Below are positions 25,560 to 32,868 of a DNA stretch of 64,000 nucleotides, piece by piece. Every line of letters starts with the position of its first letter. The first letter of the stretch is position 1. The stretch lies in assembly GCA_937921035.1 (NCBI GenBank), contig CALEUL010000045.1, positions 15,432 through 79,431 on the forward strand. Direction: 5' to 3'. The notes under the pieces were generated by a model. That model saw only the letters and a program-made list of their open reading frames with translations, was not told where the DNA came from and did not search any database. The position numbers and the translations under genes are program-made. The DNA is from an uncultured Porphyromonadaceae bacterium (GTDB lineage Bacteria > Bacteroidota > Bacteroidia > Bacteroidales > Muribaculaceae).

Positions 25560-25566
25560 GAGCTTT

Positions 25567-25695
25567 TTAATTTTGTTTTGGAGTAAGTTTAACTGCATTC
25601 GAAGCATTCACAAGGCCATAGCCATAATATTCATTCCATGTACCATATTTCTTGTTCGTCATCATATTCGTTGTATTGATAATTGCTTGATTATG
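25567..25695 (-). pseudogene. Remnant of an S8 (subtilisin-type) peptidase gene, C-terminal 42 codons
   Basis: On the minus strand, an open frame of 42 codons ends at TAA 25569-25567. It includes NEYYGYGLVNASNAV, the hallmark C-terminal motif (GYG-x-V-N/D-A) of subtilisin-family peptidases. Upstream it stops at an in-frame TAG (25698-25696) and the catalytic Asp/His/Ser regions are absent, so most of the gene has been deleted. It ends 7 bases before the T9SS-like cargo gene. Confidence 0.7.
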
Positions 25696-25877
25696 CTATA
25701 ACCATATTACCTAATGTTTTATAGGGGAACGGAAGGAAATAATCAAAGACAAAAGTTTTCTGTTGCGAATTTATGCAAAAATATGAATATTCAAAAAATG
25801 CTAAAATTACATAAAAGTACATAAATATATCCTGAAATATATCCTGACAATGAAAATTATAGAAAACAAGGATTCCG

Positions 25878-25931
25878 ATCATATACAACAGGAGCCGTCG
25901 GGCACGCCCGACGGCTCCTGTTGTATATGAT
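25878..25931 (-). terminator. Long perfect inverted repeat after the lipoprotein gene
   Basis: A 25-bp perfect stem (25878-25902 with 25907-25931) with a CACG loop lies 6 bases beyond the stop of the lipoprotein gene at 25938. It is presumably its terminator, although the T-run on the minus strand is poor. Its length is unusual. Confidence 0.65.
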
Positions 25932-25937
25932 TTAAAA

Positions 25938-26795
25938 TCAGTTCTGAGTGAAAAGATCTAAGAAGGTGCCGGAGGCAGAAGTCTGGAACGTTACGCCTTC
26001 TACAGTTTTGGGCGAGCACTTGAAGTTGAGGTTAAGACCGTTGGTGAAATCCAGATTGCCGCTGAGGTCGGCGATAGGGAAGCCCTCGTTAGGGGTGTTG
26101 CCTACATAGGGAACAAGCGATTCGGCGTGGAAGCTTACGGATTTGTCGTAAACGGTGAAAGGTATCTCCTTCAGAACAAAGTCCATCGCAGGCATCTTGT
26201 CCATGAACTGGGCGTTGGTGAGCCCGAGGTCCAGACACTTCTTGGACGGATTCAGACGGAAGCTGTATATGGTGTTCTTTGTCTGGAACGGTTGGCCTGC
26301 GCCGCTGGTCGTTGTTGTGGCGCCGAGGTTGCAGGCATTGCATGCGCTCAGCACGGCGTAATCATTATCCATAACGAAGCGTGTGCAGAAGCCGTAAACT
26401 GCATTGTAGGCTATCAGCAGGTTGATTTCAAGGTCGTTGATAGCGGGAGTCCTTCCGCCGGTAGCGCCTGGGATTGCGATGGGTGCTGTTATCTTGAGCC
26501 AGCCCTCTTCGGTGCCCACAACCTTGAGGTCGCGAAGCGTGATATCTGGAGTGCCTGTGCCGTCGGCAAGTTTAAGGCCGCTTATAGACACGTTTGCCGT
26601 GGCCTTGGTAAAGTTTATCTCGATAGAATAATTGACAGTAGTACCGATTACTGTATTTGTGCCGTCCTTGGCGGTAACAGACTCGAAGCAGTCGCGGATA
26701 GCCGTTGTTATCGTATAGTCGTTGCTGCCGGAGCTGCTGCAGCTGCTCAGTATCATAGCGGCGGCTGCGAGAATTGTCAGAAATAATTTATTCAT
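25938..26795 (-). CDS. Lipoprotein of unknown function
   Basis: The 285-residue protein starts at ATG 26795; upstream in-frame Met codons lie at or before the mapped promoter, so they are excluded. The lipobox ILSSC puts the lipidated Cys at residue 19. The body is beta-rich with NYSIEINFTKATANVSISGL and repeated Thr/Asn strands, and two Cys (in SACNACN) form a close pair. No family is recognised. A perfect inverted repeat overlaps its -7 box, suggesting tight transcriptional control. A 25-bp hairpin follows the stop. Confidence 0.65.
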   Translation of the reverse strand: MNKLFLTILAAAAMILSSCSSSGSNDYTITTAIRDCFESVTAKDGTNTVIGTTVNYSIEINFTKATANVSISGLKLADGTGTPDITLRDLKVVGTEEGWLKITAPIAIPGATGGRTPAINDLEINLLIAYNAVYGFCTRFVMDNDYAVLSACNACNLGATTTTSGAGQPFQTKNTIYSFRLNPSKKCLDLGLTNAQFMDKMPAMDFVLKEIPFTVYDKSVSFHAESLVPYVGNTPNEGFPIADLSGNLDFTNGLNLNFKCSPKTVEGVTFQTSASGTFLDLFTQN

Positions 26796-26812
26796 GTTAT
26801 GCTTGGTTTTTA

Positions 26813-26847
26813 GCACAAAGGTAGTCCTTTGTGCCGACCTAATCAAA
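26813..26847 (-). promoter_or_regulatory. Promoter with overlapping palindromic operator for the lipoprotein gene
   Basis: On the minus strand TACCTTTG (26823-26816) is preceded by TTTG (26847-26844) with a 20-base spacer. The inverted repeat GCACAAAGG (26813-26821) / CCTTTGTGC (26826-26834) covers the whole -7 box, an arrangement typical of repressor sites. Confidence 0.6.
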
Positions 26848-26912
26848 AATCTTAGCATATTTTTTGTTTTTATAGTGTACGGGGGAAAGTTTTGATGATA
26901 AATAAACAAATA

Positions 26913-26944
26913 TTTGCACAACTGAAGATTTCTTATTACTTTTG
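26913..26944 (+). promoter_or_regulatory. Strong promoter of candidate sRNA
   Basis: TTTG at 26913-26916, 20 bases, TACTTTTG at 26937-26944. Both elements match the consensus exactly. Confidence 0.72.
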
Positions 26945-26950
26945 CCACAC

Positions 26951-27062
26951 GAACAGATGTTCGTACAACATAGGCTTTTATTCTTTTTCAATAAGATATA
27001 TGTTTTTATAGATTGTAGATTATTAGAGGGCTCTGTCGCGAGATACAGCCCTTTTTTATTTT
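26951..27062 (+). ncRNA. Candidate small RNA of about 110 nt
   Basis: A consensus promoter and an intrinsic terminator delimit a plus-strand transcript with no credible protein product; the only long ORF reads through the terminator. The 5' region carries the dyad ACGAACA-GA-TGTTCGT (26951-26966 region), then U-rich sequence and the terminator stem. Ends are inferred. It lies between two minus-strand genes and its 3' end is about 50 bases from the 3' end of the porin gene, so pairing with that mRNA could be tested. Confidence 0.55.
27028..27062 (+). terminator. Intrinsic terminator of candidate sRNA
   Basis: GGGCTCTGT (27028-27036) pairs with ACAGCCC (27045-27051) with a 2-base bulge, followed by TTTTTTATTTTG. 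Confidence 0.75.
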
Positions 27063-27113
27063 GCGCCTGTTGCACCGCGTGGTGCGGAGCCCGCAGCACA
27101 AACGCCGACGGGG

Positions 27114-28409
27114 TCAGAAATTGAACTGAAGCATGGCGTTTATGCGGTTGTCGTGATGTGTGATTCCGTCCATATCTACACGTCGGCCGTAGAGGTATTC
27201 AAGACCAGTCTGTAGCCCCGGAAAGATAGTGTAGAATACATTTGCCGAAACATACTGCGCATATTTGTATTGTTCGTCCCACGGAGTCGAGCCGTCGGCA
27301 TATCTGTCGGCATAGGCACGGCTCTGGCTATAGCACACCGAGGAAAATACCTTCGGAGAAAAAGTATACTGCAATCCGGCGTATGCGCCCCATGCCTTTA
27401 CGGCGTCGAGATGTCCGGGGTGACTGCTGTCCGGCGACAGGTCGAGGCCTAAGTCTGCCAGATCCTGGATATATACGCCGATGCCGCGTCCGTAAGCCGC
27501 CTGATAGTATACCTGAATCGGGCTTACCCCGAGAGGAGTGCTACCGCTTAGCTTTATGCCCCAGGCGGTCTTTGTGCGGTTGCTCCCGGCCAACAGGTCG
27601 CGGTATTGGATGTTTCTCATAAGTACGGAAAACCTTAGCCATCCGTTACCCTTGTCCCAGCTATACTGCACGAATGCGGGTATGTCGGGAATGCGCTGAT
27701 TGACAACGCTGGTGCTCGCCGAAGTGGTGGCGCTAACTGATGATATTTCAAGACCGACCCCCACCTTGATTTTCTTGCCGAACGAATGTCGGTAGTTTAT
27801 CAGGAAATTGCTTGTGCCAACAAGTCCGCATGGTCCCTCGTCGTCGATTGTAGGAGGAGCGGCCGCACCGTCTTCAAAGAGAGATGATGTGTGGCCGACA
27901 GTGAATCCGCGGTAGTTGATGTACGCGTGGTTGAGCTTGAACGCGCCGTGATCGCCGCTGAATTTGCCGCTGATGTATGCTCCCACCTTGTTGTCGGTGC
28001 CGGGGAGGGCGACGAAGTTGATAAATATTTTACTTTGTCCGAATGTTCCCTGAAGCTTGCCACCATCGCCGGCAGGTGTGTCGAAGGGGATGTCGGCCGT
28101 AGTGAAATCGCTTGGAGAGTCTATCGGATTGCCCCAGTCGAAAAGGCCCACGCCCTTGATGACGCCTCCGATGCCTAAATAGAACATATTCTGTTTCCCC
28201 ACTATGGCAAATCGGGGCGCGCCGGGTTCGGAGAATCGTTTTGGCGCATTCTCTATAAAGGCATCATATACCTTCTGGTCGGGTGCGCCGGCATTGAATA
28301 TTACTTTTACTTCGCCTTCATCCGGAAGTGCCGGATGATTCTGAGCTGTTACTGCCGTCGGCAGCAACGCTGCGGAGCATAATAGAAGTGGAAGAATTAA
28401 TGTTTTCAT
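27114..28409 (-). CDS. DcaP-like outer-membrane porin
   Basis: The 431-residue protein starts at ATG 28409 with a signal peptide (to about residue 22, ending VTAQ). The barrel has GKQNMFYLGIGGVIKGVGLFDWGN near the N-terminus, KVGAYISGKFSGDHGAFKLNHAYINYRGFTVGHTSSLFED (given here only as a motif region, residues about 125-165), and ends in LQFNF, all matching the DcaP-type trimeric porin pattern. Such porins admit small acids. It is the last gene of the decarboxylase operon, 8 bases after the MFS gene, and may let the substrate or product cross the outer membrane. Confidence 0.75.
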   Translation of the reverse strand: MKTLILPLLLCSAALLPTAVTAQNHPALPDEGEVKVIFNAGAPDQKVYDAFIENAPKRFSEPGAPRFAIVGKQNMFYLGIGGVIKGVGLFDWGNPIDSPSDFTTADIPFDTPAGDGGKLQGTFGQSKIFINFVALPGTDNKVGAYISGKFSGDHGAFKLNHAYINYRGFTVGHTSSLFEDGAAAPPTIDDEGPCGLVGTSNFLINYRHSFGKKIKVGVGLEISSVSATTSASTSVVNQRIPDIPAFVQYSWDKGNGWLRFSVLMRNIQYRDLLAGSNRTKTAWGIKLSGSTPLGVSPIQVYYQAAYGRGIGVYIQDLADLGLDLSPDSSHPGHLDAVKAWGAYAGLQYTFSPKVFSSVCYSQSRAYADRYADGSTPWDEQYKYAQYVSANVFYTIFPGLQTGLEYLYGRRVDMDGITHHDNRINAMLQFNF

Positions 28410-28417
28410 AACGTGAA

Positions 28418-29686
28418 TCAAACATATTCATCGCTTATACGGAATGCAAACGATTTGCGTTTTACCACTACCAGTACAGCGAAGATAAGGGTGAATATAA
28501 AATTGAGAATAAAAGGAAAATGGTTGCTCGTTGTTCCGAAAAGATTCCGGAAGAAGTCTACTATAAACGGTGTTATGGTTATGGCGATATAGTTTATCGA
28601 CAATACGATGGCCAGTGCCATCGTGGACTTGTTTCCGTTAACCACCGTATAAGTGGCTTTGTCGTAGATTATGGGCTGGAATATACCGTAGCCGAAGCCC
28701 ATAAGCATGGCGCCGGCGTACAGGATGATGTGGCTGTGCGTAACGGCCATAAGGACAAGGCCTGCAGCAATAGATGCTGTCGCCAGCAGGGATGTGCGTT
28801 GTCCGAACAGTTTGATGATGTACGGCAGAATAAATCCCGGAAGGAATACGGCCAGATAAAACAGTGCCGTGATTGTACCTGTGATATCGCTGCTCAGATG
28901 GTCGTTCTGGATAAGAAACGGCAGATAGTAGGATATTATGGTTACGGCATACGTGGTGAAGGCATAGATACCCGCAAGGCCCGCTATGCGGCCTAAAATG
29001 AAACCGGATACTATCTTCGCGCCCGGTTTTGGAACAGCGACGCCTGCCGTGGAGGACACCGTCGTCGATGCGGCTCCAGCCGGCGCGCTGTTCATCTTCA
29101 CTGATGCAGCAGGATTGCTGTTGCGTATGAATATCATCAATACCAGAGGTACTGCCGGTATAAGGTACACTATGAACGGCTGGTGCCAGTTGCCGTGGTT
29201 TAGCCACCCTACTAAAAATGTAGCTAATACAAGTGCTACATTCGATATGCCGCTTTTTATGCCCAGCTGCTGCATGCGGTATTTTCCTACGAACGTATCG
29301 GCAATCAGACCAGCGGCAAGTGGTATCACAAGGCCGCACCCGCACCCCAGAATACAGCTGACAACAATTAGGTCCGTCATGGAATCTGCAAAGAAATACA
29401 TTATTCCGGCACCGAGATATATCGCCAGACCTACGACTACGATCCTGACTTTGTCGCGGGACTCGGACAGCTTTCCGGAAAATAGCACAAAGGGAATTAT
29501 CAGAAGGTTGGGCAGCACCGTCAGTAGTTGTATTTCAAGATCGGATGCCGACGGGAAGATTTTGTCAAGATTGCCAAGCATGGGGCTGACAGCCAGCCCC
29601 GGAAGGTTGACCACCAGTGAAATAGACCATATCGCCAGCAATGCAGGCAACGTAATCGACCCTTTTCCGGTGGGTATGCGCATCAT
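28418..29686 (-). CDS. Major facilitator superfamily transporter
   Basis: This 422-residue protein has about twelve hydrophobic helices, with a Pro/Ala/Ser-rich cytoplasmic loop (about residues 196-222) between the two six-helix halves. The loop 2-3 motif is GKLSESRDKVR, a variant of the MFS A-motif. No close specificity group can be named. It is the third gene of the operon, 29 bases after the antiporter gene; the porin gene begins 8 bases later. Context suggests it moves an amino acid, amine or organic acid across the inner membrane. Confidence 0.85.
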   Translation of the reverse strand: MMRIPTGKGSITLPALLAIWSISLVVNLPGLAVSPMLGNLDKIFPSASDLEIQLLTVLPNLLIIPFVLFSGKLSESRDKVRIVVVGLAIYLGAGIMYFFADSMTDLIVVSCILGCGCGLVIPLAAGLIADTFVGKYRMQQLGIKSGISNVALVLATFLVGWLNHGNWHQPFIVYLIPAVPLVLMIFIRNSNPAASVKMNSAPAGAASTTVSSTAGVAVPKPGAKIVSGFILGRIAGLAGIYAFTTYAVTIISYYLPFLIQNDHLSSDITGTITALFYLAVFLPGFILPYIIKLFGQRTSLLATASIAAGLVLMAVTHSHIILYAGAMLMGFGYGIFQPIIYDKATYTVVNGNKSTMALAIVLSINYIAITITPFIVDFFRNLFGTTSNHFPFILNFIFTLIFAVLVVVKRKSFAFRISDEYV

Positions 29687-29715
29687 AGTGTATGGTAGTT
29701 ATGCCGTTGGCGTTT

Positions 29716-31293
29716 TCAGTTAGACTGATTCTCCCGCGTTATGGCGGCCTTCACCTCTTCTTCTGTCGGCTCATAGCCGGCAGGCCATTTCGATACATCA
29801 CCGGGTTTTCGTCCTTCAATCTGCCAGTCAAAGGGATAGAAGTCAGTACCGGTGTCGCGCCATGATTTCTTACGTTTTGCGTAGATTATGAGTGGCAACG
29901 CTATGAATACGGCGACACCCAGCACAAGTATGCCTACATACATTACCGGGCTACCCGTCTTTATCTGTGTGGGTGGTACGAAACTGAGGACTCCTGCCAC
30001 AACGGCGCCGAGAATACCCAGACCCGAGACGAGCCACATGCCAAAGCGCCCTCCGGGAACGCGGAACCCGCGGCTTTTGTTAGGTGCTGTATGCCGCAGA
30101 CGGATAAAGGCGACGTAGATTATCACTACCATAATCAGATATATAATGGTAGACATCTGGCTCAATATCTGATATGCGGATTCTACGGAAGGAAGAAGAA
30201 CCAGTACAAGCGACAGTATCGTTACTATGGCTGCCTGGATATAGAGTATGGTTGTCTGTACACCATTCTTGTTGGTGTACTGCAGCGATTTGGGCAGATA
30301 ACCTGCTTTGCCTACCGCGAGCAGACCCGTGGAAGGACCCGCGATTACGGCGCTTACCTGGCCGAGAACACCGAAAGTGATAAATACTGCCATTACATTT
30401 CCGAGCCACGGAGCTCCGATGGACGCCCAGAGGTCGTTGTATGCCACAAGAAGGCTCTGGAGAAGATTTATCTTGCTTTCCGGAATAACTACTCCGATAG
30501 CCAGTGTGCCGGCTACGAAGATGACAAGAATGATGAGCACGGCTACTAATACCGATCTCGGAAAATCGCGCGATGGATTTTTCATGCCAGGAACGTGAAC
30601 GGCCTGAATTTCCATGCCGGCGTAGAACAGGAAGATGCTTGCCGCAAGCACAATAGTGCCGAACTGTTCGAAGTCGGGCCAGAACGGTTTGTCAAGAGGG
30701 AGATTCACGGGCTTGCCGAGTATCAGATATACAACCCCCATAACGATAAGTACGGCGGCCGGAATTATCGTGCCGAAAAGACCGCCCGCGGTACTTAGCT
30801 TGTTGGCATACTTCATGCCGCGGAAATTATTGAAGGTGCATATCCAGTATACACCCAATACTATCAGCAAGGTGTATATGCGGTTGCCTGCCAGCTTTGC
30901 GTCAAAGGCTTCCGGCCAGAAAACATATGCCAGTGATACGGCGCCGAACATCAGTACAGCCGGGAACCATATCACCACCATCTGCCAGTCCAGATACATG
31001 CTCAGCCATCCCGTGCGGGTGCCGAAAGCCTCGGATACCCAGCGGAAAACACCGCCCGAACGCATATATGTAGAAGCAAGTTCCGCACATACAAGCGCAT
31101 AGGGCACAAGAAATACAAGAGCCGCAAAGATGTAGTAGAATATCGAGGTAAGGCCGAATTCGGCCTGCGATGCAAGACCACGCATGCTCACAATGGTTGT
31201 TACAATCATAATGGCCATTGCCATCATGGTGAGCTGCTTGCCGCCGGAGGCATGTGTCTGGGGCGTGTTTTCTTTTAATGTATTATCAGCCAT
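29716..31293 (-). CDS. APC-family amino acid antiporter, glutamate/GABA-type
   Basis: This 525-residue transporter has 12 or more membrane helices and resembles GadC/YjeM-type antiporters: an N-terminal VSMRGLASQAEFGLTSIFYY, the helix-1 region, and a hydrophilic C-terminal tail of about 45 residues (DWQIEGRKPGDVSKW...). GadC-type proteins exchange an amino acid for its decarboxylation product, and their C-tail acts as a pH plug. ATG 31293 is chosen; the upstream extension would lie in the intercistronic hairpin. It is the second gene of the operon, after the PSD-family decarboxylase, which is what one expects of a decarboxylase-antiporter pair. Confidence 0.85.
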   Translation of the reverse strand: MADNTLKENTPQTHASGGKQLTMMAMAIMIVTTIVSMRGLASQAEFGLTSIFYYIFAALVFLVPYALVCAELASTYMRSGGVFRWVSEAFGTRTGWLSMYLDWQMVVIWFPAVLMFGAVSLAYVFWPEAFDAKLAGNRIYTLLIVLGVYWICTFNNFRGMKYANKLSTAGGLFGTIIPAAVLIVMGVVYLILGKPVNLPLDKPFWPDFEQFGTIVLAASIFLFYAGMEIQAVHVPGMKNPSRDFPRSVLVAVLIILVIFVAGTLAIGVVIPESKINLLQSLLVAYNDLWASIGAPWLGNVMAVFITFGVLGQVSAVIAGPSTGLLAVGKAGYLPKSLQYTNKNGVQTTILYIQAAIVTILSLVLVLLPSVESAYQILSQMSTIIYLIMVVIIYVAFIRLRHTAPNKSRGFRVPGGRFGMWLVSGLGILGAVVAGVLSFVPPTQIKTGSPVMYVGILVLGVAVFIALPLIIYAKRKKSWRDTGTDFYPFDWQIEGRKPGDVSKWPAGYEPTEEEVKAAITRENQSN

Positions 31294-31323
31294 AGAGATA
31301 AATGTCCTATAGATGAAACGTAA

Positions 31324-31357
31324 GGGACCGATACCGGACTTCTCCGGCACCGGTCCC
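31324..31357 (-). promoter_or_regulatory. Intercistronic hairpin between decarboxylase and antiporter
   Basis: A 14-base inverted repeat (31324-31337 with 31344-31357) pairs fully only in the minus-strand RNA, where two positions become G-U pairs; on the plus strand they would be A-C mismatches. It has no T-run after it, so it may be an mRNA processing or stability element rather than a terminator. Confidence 0.55.
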
Positions 31358-31405
31358 GGTTAGCTTTATCTGTCTTATACCCTCTTTAACAGACGGGTAC
31401 AGGAT

Positions 31406-32563
31406 TTATCGTGCGGGATAAATTACCGGATATGCTTCGGCAATTTTTGTGCCTACTTTGTAGTGTACGCCGGGGCGTGCAGTGAAGTTCACATTGCATG
31501 CTGCCTCGAATACCATGACGATATCCGAACCGCCGAACTGGAAGTAGCTGATTTCTTCGCCTTTGCGGAGTACTCGGCCGACTTCTGCTGTCATGATAAC
31601 CGACGAAACCTGGCCCATGCCCATAGGCAGAACAGCTACCAGACCGATAGGACTGTCGATAACGACAAGACCACGGTTCTGCATGAATTCGTATCCGGGA
31701 TTATCAGGAGCCCCGAAATGATTTACCCTCTTGCTTTCAAGACGGTTGCGTCCGGTGGTTGCGTCGGGTACGGCTGTTACTTCAAGATAAACATCACCCA
31801 TAATGTCGCGCGATTCAAGTACACGGCCGCCTACAGGTGCATGCTGACGGTGATAGTCGGCCGGGCCAAGGAAGGAGTGCATCCACTTGCCGCCGGCGAA
31901 ACGGTCTTTATAAGGGCTGCCCTCGAGAAGTTCGGAAATTTTCCAGTGTATACCTTTGATTTCTATAGTGTCATCGCCGCGAACTTCCCATGAGCCGTCG
32001 AATGTGGCGTCTGCAGGAGAGGTGATTATGCGGCTGTCCTCTACTGCCGCGATAGGACGGCAACCCGGCTTGGTGCTACGCGCAAAAAACTGGTTGTACG
32101 ATTTCCAGCCCCCGTGAGGCTCAAGATACTCTGCCATGTTGAATTCGGGAGAATCATAGAAAGACTTGACAGATTCCGGCGTGATGGACTCCGGGGTGTC
32201 GAGGAACTTGCCCAGTTCGCGTACATAGTCCTTCATCCACGCCGACAGCGGTGTGAGGGGCTGTGATACATCATGAGGCTCAACCGGATTCTGCAATTCC
32301 TTGACAGGGGACTGGTCGAGGATAAAGTAGAACATACAGATGTGGTTGAACATTACGCGACCGAACTGGTTTTCCAGTGGAATCCAGGTAAGATTGGCAT
32401 CTAGCCATGCATAGTAATCGTCGAGCGACTTGATGTTGTCCATTTCCTGGACATCATAAGATTTTGCTTTGTCGAATGCTTGCTGGAATTTGTCTTGCCA
32501 ACCGTTTTTTGCGATCATGTCGAGGAGTTCCTGCACAATCGGCTGATGTTTTGTAGTAGCCAT
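31406..32563 (-). CDS. PSD-family pyruvoyl decarboxylase (PSDC + PS_Dcarbxylase domains)
   Basis: The 385-residue protein has an N-terminal PSDC-type helical domain (about 1-130) and a phosphatidylserine decarboxylase catalytic domain. Self-processing residues are D185 in SPAD, the LGPADYHRQHAP block (H238, H241) and G345-S346 in FGGSDIV, the expected cleavage site that turns the Ser into the pyruvoyl group. The motif reads GGSD instead of the LGST of lipid enzymes. The same two-domain layout is known in PsiD, a tryptophan decarboxylase of fungi, so a free amino acid is a plausible substrate. Operon context with an amino acid antiporter supports that. It is not fused to, or near, pssA. Confidence 0.8.
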   Translation of the reverse strand: MATTKHQPIVQELLDMIAKNGWQDKFQQAFDKAKSYDVQEMDNIKSLDDYYAWLDANLTWIPLENQFGRVMFNHICMFYFILDQSPVKELQNPVEPHDVSQPLTPLSAWMKDYVRELGKFLDTPESITPESVKSFYDSPEFNMAEYLEPHGGWKSYNQFFARSTKPGCRPIAAVEDSRIITSPADATFDGSWEVRGDDTIEIKGIHWKISELLEGSPYKDRFAGGKWMHSFLGPADYHRQHAPVGGRVLESRDIMGDVYLEVTAVPDATTGRNRLESKRVNHFGAPDNPGYEFMQNRGLVVIDSPIGLVAVLPMGMGQVSSVIMTAEVGRVLRKGEEISYFQFGGSDIVMVFEAACNVNFTARPGVHYKVGTKIAEAYPVIYPAR

Positions 32564-32868
32564 TAGTGTTTTATTTATAGTGTTATGTGTGTCCGCAAGG
32601 TGTTTCCTTGGGTTTCCCTACATTTTATATTAAGAACAATAGGGAGCTCTCCAGGTTTTGAATTTGTGCGAGTTTAACGGTAGTTAACCACATTCTGATT
32701 AAAAACATCATCTGGCCGCAGGTCCTGTCGCGCTATTCCGCACCATCGCCAGATGTAAACATTTTGCAGCATTTTGTTATACGTACAGAAAGTTTTTTCT
32801 TTGTAATTTGTCCGTTTCGTATATTAGGCTTAACTTTACGGTCTGATATACTAATCATTTGTACATTC
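32564..32868. other. 305-base divergent intergenic region
   Basis: It separates the decarboxylase operon (leftward) from the caspase gene (rightward). It contains an interrupted inverted repeat CATCTGGC (32709-32716) / GCCAGATG (32748-32755), a small CAAGG/CCTTG hairpin in the decarboxylase leader, and the caspase promoter at 32807-32838. No consensus promoter was found for the decarboxylase side. Confidence 0.55.
32807..32838 (+). promoter_or_regulatory. Promoter of the WG-caspase gene
   Basis: TTTG at 32807-32810, 20 bases, TAACTTTA at 32831-32838 (one mismatch). It puts the transcript start near 32845, so the signal-peptide ATG at 32869 is the right start and the upstream frame is not used. 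Confidence 0.6.

Larger units (their letters stand above)
25560..25937. other. 378-base region with the S8 remnant and a long hairpin
   Basis: It contains the subtilisin-gene remnant (25567-25695), AT-rich sequence with a possible minus-strand -7 element CAAAAATA at 25776-25783 but no clear -33, and the near-perfect hairpin 25878-25931. I see no further gene in it. Confidence 0.6.
26796..27113. other. 318-base region holding the candidate sRNA
   Basis: It contains the divergent minus-strand promoter of the lipoprotein gene at its left end and a plus-strand sRNA unit (promoter 26913-26944, terminator 27028-27062). Nothing else is seen. Confidence 0.6.

Noticed and set aside
26957..27124. A plus-strand ORF over the candidate sRNA.
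   Set aside because: It reads straight through the terminator and has no recognised content.
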